In this document: one piece after another, positions 59,738 through 64,000 of the stretch
How positions within the stretch are numbered: position 1 is the first letter of the stretch
Layout of the letters: each line of letters starts with the position of its first letter
NCBI GenBank assembly: GCA_019916065.1
Contig: CM034233.1
Span: 1,984,001-2,048,000, forward strand
Source: Vitellaria paradoxa
Lineage: Eukaryota; Streptophyta; Magnoliopsida; Ericales; Sapotaceae
Reading direction: 5' to 3'
DNA length: 64,000 nucleotides
The notes under the pieces: generated by a model
Told to the model about the DNA's origin: nothing
The model's input: the letters and a program-made list of their open reading frames with translations, nothing else
The model's database searches: none
Position numbers and translations under genes: made by a program

Positions 59738-62500
59738 TGAATTCCAGAGTTCTTCCCTTTTAGTACATAATAGATTTTCATACTATTTTTTATTCCAATT
59801 CTTGTAATTCTTTCAACAACACAAGTGGTTTAGGGCTGCAATTTTGCTTCTTGTGAAAAAGTTCAATATATATACATATTAGCAATTCTTGTGGTTTAAA
59901 TGACCAAAAGTTTTTGAGAGGATTAAAAAGGATATATGGAGTTAACATTTTGAGAAAACTACCTAAGGATATGATTTCAGACATTAGCAAAAATTTCTAA
60001 AAATGAGCACCTTACCGGACATTAGTAAAAATTTCTAAAAATGAGCACCTTCTTGGTAATTTTTGACCAAGATTTTCATGATTCAATGTTTAGTTTATGA
60101 TTTTCAGTCTGCATGATATCACAAGCTAGAATTATCAAACTTGTGTATGATCTGATTCACGTGAATCGGATTTTTTCTACACCAAAAAGAGTTTAGAGTG
60201 ATGATCTTAGTTGAGTCTTTTCACCAGAGTGTGAGGCCCATTAATTATAGAGACAGATTCTTTCTCGAATGAGTCATCAGGTGTGGCATTCAGATGGGAT
60301 GTTCCATTGTGCATTGGAAGTGATTTCAACACAATCAGATGGGATGTTCCATTGTGCATTGGAAGTGGCATTCAGATATACTGAGGAAGGATTTGGGTGC
60401 ACATCTGTAATGAGGACCATGAGAGTTTTCTCAGATTTTATTGATGATTTGGAGCTCATGGATCTACCAGTGTGAGGAAGATTTACCTCATCAAGTGCTA
60501 TGGGTAAACCCAGGATTGATCATTTTTGGACTATGCTAGTTCGGATGAAGATTATTCAGGAATGAGACAGTCTATAATTCCAAGATTTGCTTCAGACCAC
60601 TTCTTGATTATGTTGGATAGTGGGGGTATCAGTAGAGTCCTTCTCCATTGAGATTTGAAAATGGGTGGCTACTGGTTGAAGGGTTTGAGGAGAAAGCTGT
60701 AGGCTGGTTGGAAAAAAAAAAATTCAAAAGTTTAAAAAACTGATCTTAAAATACGGAATAGAGAGAAATTTGAGAAAGTTGGAAGCAATGAACTCCAAGG
60801 TAGTGGAGGAGATTTAAGGGGCTGGATAAAAATGATGAGGTTGGATTTATGTTAGAAGCAGAGTCATTATTGTTAGAAGAGAAGAGGTGGAATTTACATT
60901 GGCAAATGTGCAAGAGATATGTCGGAGGCAAGAATCTAATGAACTATGGCTAAAAGAGGGAAACAAAAATACCAGATTTTTTCACCAAATGGCTAATGCT
61001 CATAGAAGACAAAATCATAAAGCTGGAATGGTGATTGTAAATAGTGTGATGGAGAATGATATGGAGCCCCGTGAAGGAACTGTGGACTTCTATTCCAAAT
61101 TGTTGGGACGTGAGTTGTGAAGGTCACGTTTGGATGATTTGGAATTTCCATCTATTTCTAGAGTTGAAAGTAAGATGTTGGAATGTGCCTTCTCGAAATA
61201 GGCTTTGGAGGCTGCATTTCTTTCTAGACGCCAGGATATTGTAAAAGATGTGATGCAAGTTTTTGCAGAATCCCCTGAGATAGGGGAATTTATTAGAATT
61301 CTTAATGCTTCTTTTGTTGCATTTAAGATATCAAAGACATTAAACCTATTAGTTTAATCGGAGTTTGTATAAATTATTGGCAATGGTGCTAGCTTTAGAC
61401 CTACTAATAGCAAATGAAGTTGTGGATGCTAGGAAGAGAAGTGGTATTCCAAGGATTAATGAAAATGATTTTCCTTGGTTTAAAGTTTAGATGAATGGAG
61501 CTCTTTCGAATGTGACATTTTTTGTTTGGTGTGTAACTCATGGAAGATAAGAACTATGGATATGGATACGGATGCAAATCCAGGATATGAACTCGCATAC
61601 GACGGTTTTTACAAAATGAGGAAACGCAAACAATGAGAATGCGACAAAAAAATAAAATAAAATAGTTGTACATATTTTTATTAGCTATATATATGAATAT
61701 TCAATCCACGACAAAAATAATTCAATACATAATTTAATATAAAAAAACATAACAAATTATAAAATAGAAAATTTTATAATTTTAAGAGTTCTGGATACTC
61801 AAATTTAGGTTTGTCTTAGTCATGTATTTCAAAAAAAATAATAAAATAATTAGACACACCACATAGTGTATCCGACACGTATCTCAAGGTGTCCAAAGAA
61901 TATACATGTCCAATATGTATTGGATACGAACACAACACCTATTTTAAAGTGTGTGCTTCACAACAAAGAGGGATTCTTCTAACAATTGATAATTTGATAG
62001 TGATGGGGATGATCATGGTAAATCGGAGTTGTCTATGCAGAAGAGTTAGGGATCGATTGATCATATTTTTGTGCACTGTTCACGGGCAAAGGAAATTAAG
62101 GAATTGTGATATTTGTCTTTTTCAAGTTTTGGCATGCATTGGGTATTTCCAAAGGAAGTGAAACAACTTTTTGAGCATTGCTGGGGTAGTAGGGTTAATA
62201 AGAAATGGAAAAATGTATGGAAAATTGTTCCATTTCGTTTAGTTTGGTTGATTTGGGAAGAGAAGAATAGAAGAACATTCCAAGGCATTGGAGTTTCTAA
62301 GCTCATTTTTTGCTTATTTGTATAGATGGTTGGCAAGTGGATTTTTTTCCTTCTTTTCTTTTTTTTTTTCTTTTTTTTTTTTTTTTTAAACTTTGGTATA
62401 GGGTGGTTCTTTGATTTTAGGCTCCTAGCAACATTGTTGTAATTGAGCGGCATCCCTTTGAAACTCTCTTCAATGAAACCTTTTAATTATAAAAAATATA
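59738..62500 (+). mobile_element. LINE relic, duplicated copy
   Basis: The same fossil as at 3782-7170 (60887-61120 repeats the [14 protein letters not shown] stretch; 62100-62330 repeats [18 protein letters not shown]). It carries no MITEs. It ends with an A-rich tail near 62495. Confidence 0.85.
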
Positions 62501-62776
62501 AATAAAATACCACCTGTAAAAATATTTTACATTCCTGATACAGCAACGTTGCTTGCTCATTTGACCCTTAATTTCTACTACCAACTTGACAATGATAACA
62601 TAAATATAATTTGTACTACACCTTTCCAACTGGAACTGTATATTGTAAGCACGTGTTCCGTCATTATTTGAGAAAATTGATTTTGACGTATGAACAAATG
62701 AAAATATGGGATGGTGAAGGGCCACAACATGCCAATAATATACTACAGCACTCATCTGTGGATCTAAAGGGCGTAC

Positions 62777-63858
62777 CTCATAGTCAATGAGTTGTATAAT
62801 GTAATTCTTTCCCTTCAGCTTGTTTAGATACTCAATCTGCTGACAAAACCCATATGCAGTTGCGTAATCACGACCCTTTAGCTTGATTTTTTTCAAGGCA
62901 TAAATTTTGCAATCTGCAGAAATGACTTTGTGGACTTCACTACTTCCACCACTACCTATCTTCCCCAGCCTTTGATAGAGCTTCCCATTAACTTTAAAAA
63001 ACAAGTCAGCATCATAATTTCTTTTACGAGGTCTTGCTCTACCACTTGCAAATTTTTCTTGTTTTTCTGATTTTGAAAGTTCCAACTTCACGTCTGAAGA
63101 TGGTTTTTTGGACAAGGAAGCCTGAGATTGCAAGTCAATAGAATCAGCTGAAAGTCCTCCTTTGTTTGACTTGACATCAAGAGGGGAAGGATCTTTGGGA
63201 ATATTGTTTTCTTTTGGCTCACCACCTTGCAGGTCTTTAGTCAGGCCAAATTTCTTAACTTCCACCAGGGTGTCAACGGTGGTGCTGGGAGCTTGGTCTC
63301 CAGCAGTCGTCTGGTCAACGGACATTCTGCTGGGGCACTTAGATGAAGGATATGAAGGCCACACTACATGTCCTTGGTTCATGGATTGAGAATTGACATT
63401 GCAGTCTCCCAGAGATTCTAAAGCCGCATCAGACTTGCTATTTTGTTGGGGACGAGAACAGTGTGTCGTTGAATTAAGCATGGGAGCGGAAGCTGAATTG
63501 ACTAAAGTTGTGGTAGCACAGGATGACCCAATAACTGAAGACTGAGTTACAGGGTGGCTCAAATCACCATGTAAAAAATTCCTGAATTGATGCAGCTGAC
63601 CTTGAAGTTCCATTGTTCTCTTTGCCAACAAAGAAGAGTTTGCTCCATTAGCCCTCGAACTTACATCTGCTTCTATGCTGTTAAAATTCTGATCCTTCAA
63701 GTCATGATTAGCAGTTACAACCTCTAGTTGATTGCTTGCATGCCATTCCATTTCTGTCAATGCAAGTGAATCCATATGAGACAATAAGTTATCTGTTCCA
63801 GTGGCTATTTGGTCTATGCAGAAGTTGTCTGTTCCAGTGGCTATTTGGTCATTGACCC
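62777..63858 (-). pseudogene. MPS1 copy 2, exon 3 only in view, 3' exons missing
   Basis: Splice sites match gene 1 (acceptor before 63858, donor after 62777), and the exon is 1082 bp as in gene 1, with an open frame throughout. It encodes the disordered middle part and the kinase N-lobe ([21 protein letters not shown]). About 20 residue changes from gene 1 by eye. One changes the helix-C Glu: gene 1 CQEIEYL, here CQQIEYL. Exons 4-6 (C-lobe, [11 protein letters not shown]) are absent: the duplicate ends inside intron 3 at 59738 and nothing to its left matches them. Exons 1-2, if present, lie beyond 64000. Any product would end in intron 3 sequence, so no active kinase is expected. Confidence 0.85.
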
Positions 63859-64000
63859 CTGCATAGAAAAATCATTGAAAGAGAAGGCAAAAATATGGCA
63901 AGGCATACTTTTTTTATATAAAGTGGGTATTAAATCTGCAGTTTTCCAGTTTATGCACTAATTTGGCAATTGTTAATATATGTGAAACATATTAGTTTTT

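Larger units (their letters stand above)
59738..64000. repeat. Second MPS1 locus: duplicate of 3782 to beyond 8735
   Basis: Collinear with 3782-8735 and in the same orientation, running off the right edge. Differences seen by eye: it lacks the two MITEs and one 70-bp unit, and has two small tandem duplications at 59981-60056 (38 bp) and 60291-60380 (45 bp). Confidence 0.92.

Noticed and set aside
62777..63858. Second active MPS1 kinase
   Set aside because: The duplicate ends in intron 3, so the catalytic loop, DFG and C-lobe are absent, and the helix-C Glu is changed.

Overview
The window is AT-rich nuclear DNA from a flowering plant. The evidence is GT-AG introns, SRC2-like C2-domain genes, a Tat-type Ty3/gypsy retrotransposon with an antisense gene, plant LINEs, a tRNA-type SINE and many small MITEs. 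I cannot name the species. There are three convincing host protein-coding loci: an MPS1/TTK kinase gene and two SRC2-like genes. A second, 3'-truncated MPS1 copy runs off the right edge. Most of the rest is transposable elements in various states of decay.

Layout: 1-957 3' flank of MPS1. 958-10022 MPS1 (minus strand, six coding exons, 863 codons); its 4.2-kb intron 3 carries an old LINE relic and two MITEs. 10.3-18.9 kb is gene-free and AT-rich; it holds a 1.17-kb PIF/Harbinger-type element with internal tandem repeats and a 1.49-kb hAT-type element. 18.9-26.4 kb is an SRC2-like cluster (two genes and a 3'-end relic, all minus strand) interrupted by a SINE, a 1.37-kb foldback element and MITEs. 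27.7-40.1 kb is a complete but degenerate Tat-lineage LTR retrotransposon. Its gag-pol is on the minus strand and a three-exon antisense gene on the plus strand, with a 110-bp tandem repeat between them; a second LTR family has inserted into it twice. 40.6-46.2 kb holds two copies of an LTR-like repeat and AT-rich inverted repeats. 46.5-56 kb is a pair of segmental copies related to the SRC2 5' flank, one broken open by a LINE and by a second long foldback element. 56-59.7 kb holds further inverted-repeat elements. 59.74-64.0 kb duplicates the MPS1 intron 3/exon 3 region.

The most informative structure is the MPS1 duplication. The LINE relic is in both copies, but the two MITEs are only in the complete gene and their clean empty sites survive in the other copy. 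The simplest order is LINE, then duplication, then MITEs. The second copy keeps exon 3 open over exactly the same 1082 bp, but has lost exons 4-6 and changed the kinase helix-C glutamate to glutamine. The other structures that stand out are the antisense gene in the Tat element and two long foldback elements with target-site duplications. I did not find a convincing new multi-gene system; the window is best read as a record of nested insertion, duplication and gene decay. All identities and ages here were judged by eye, not computed.
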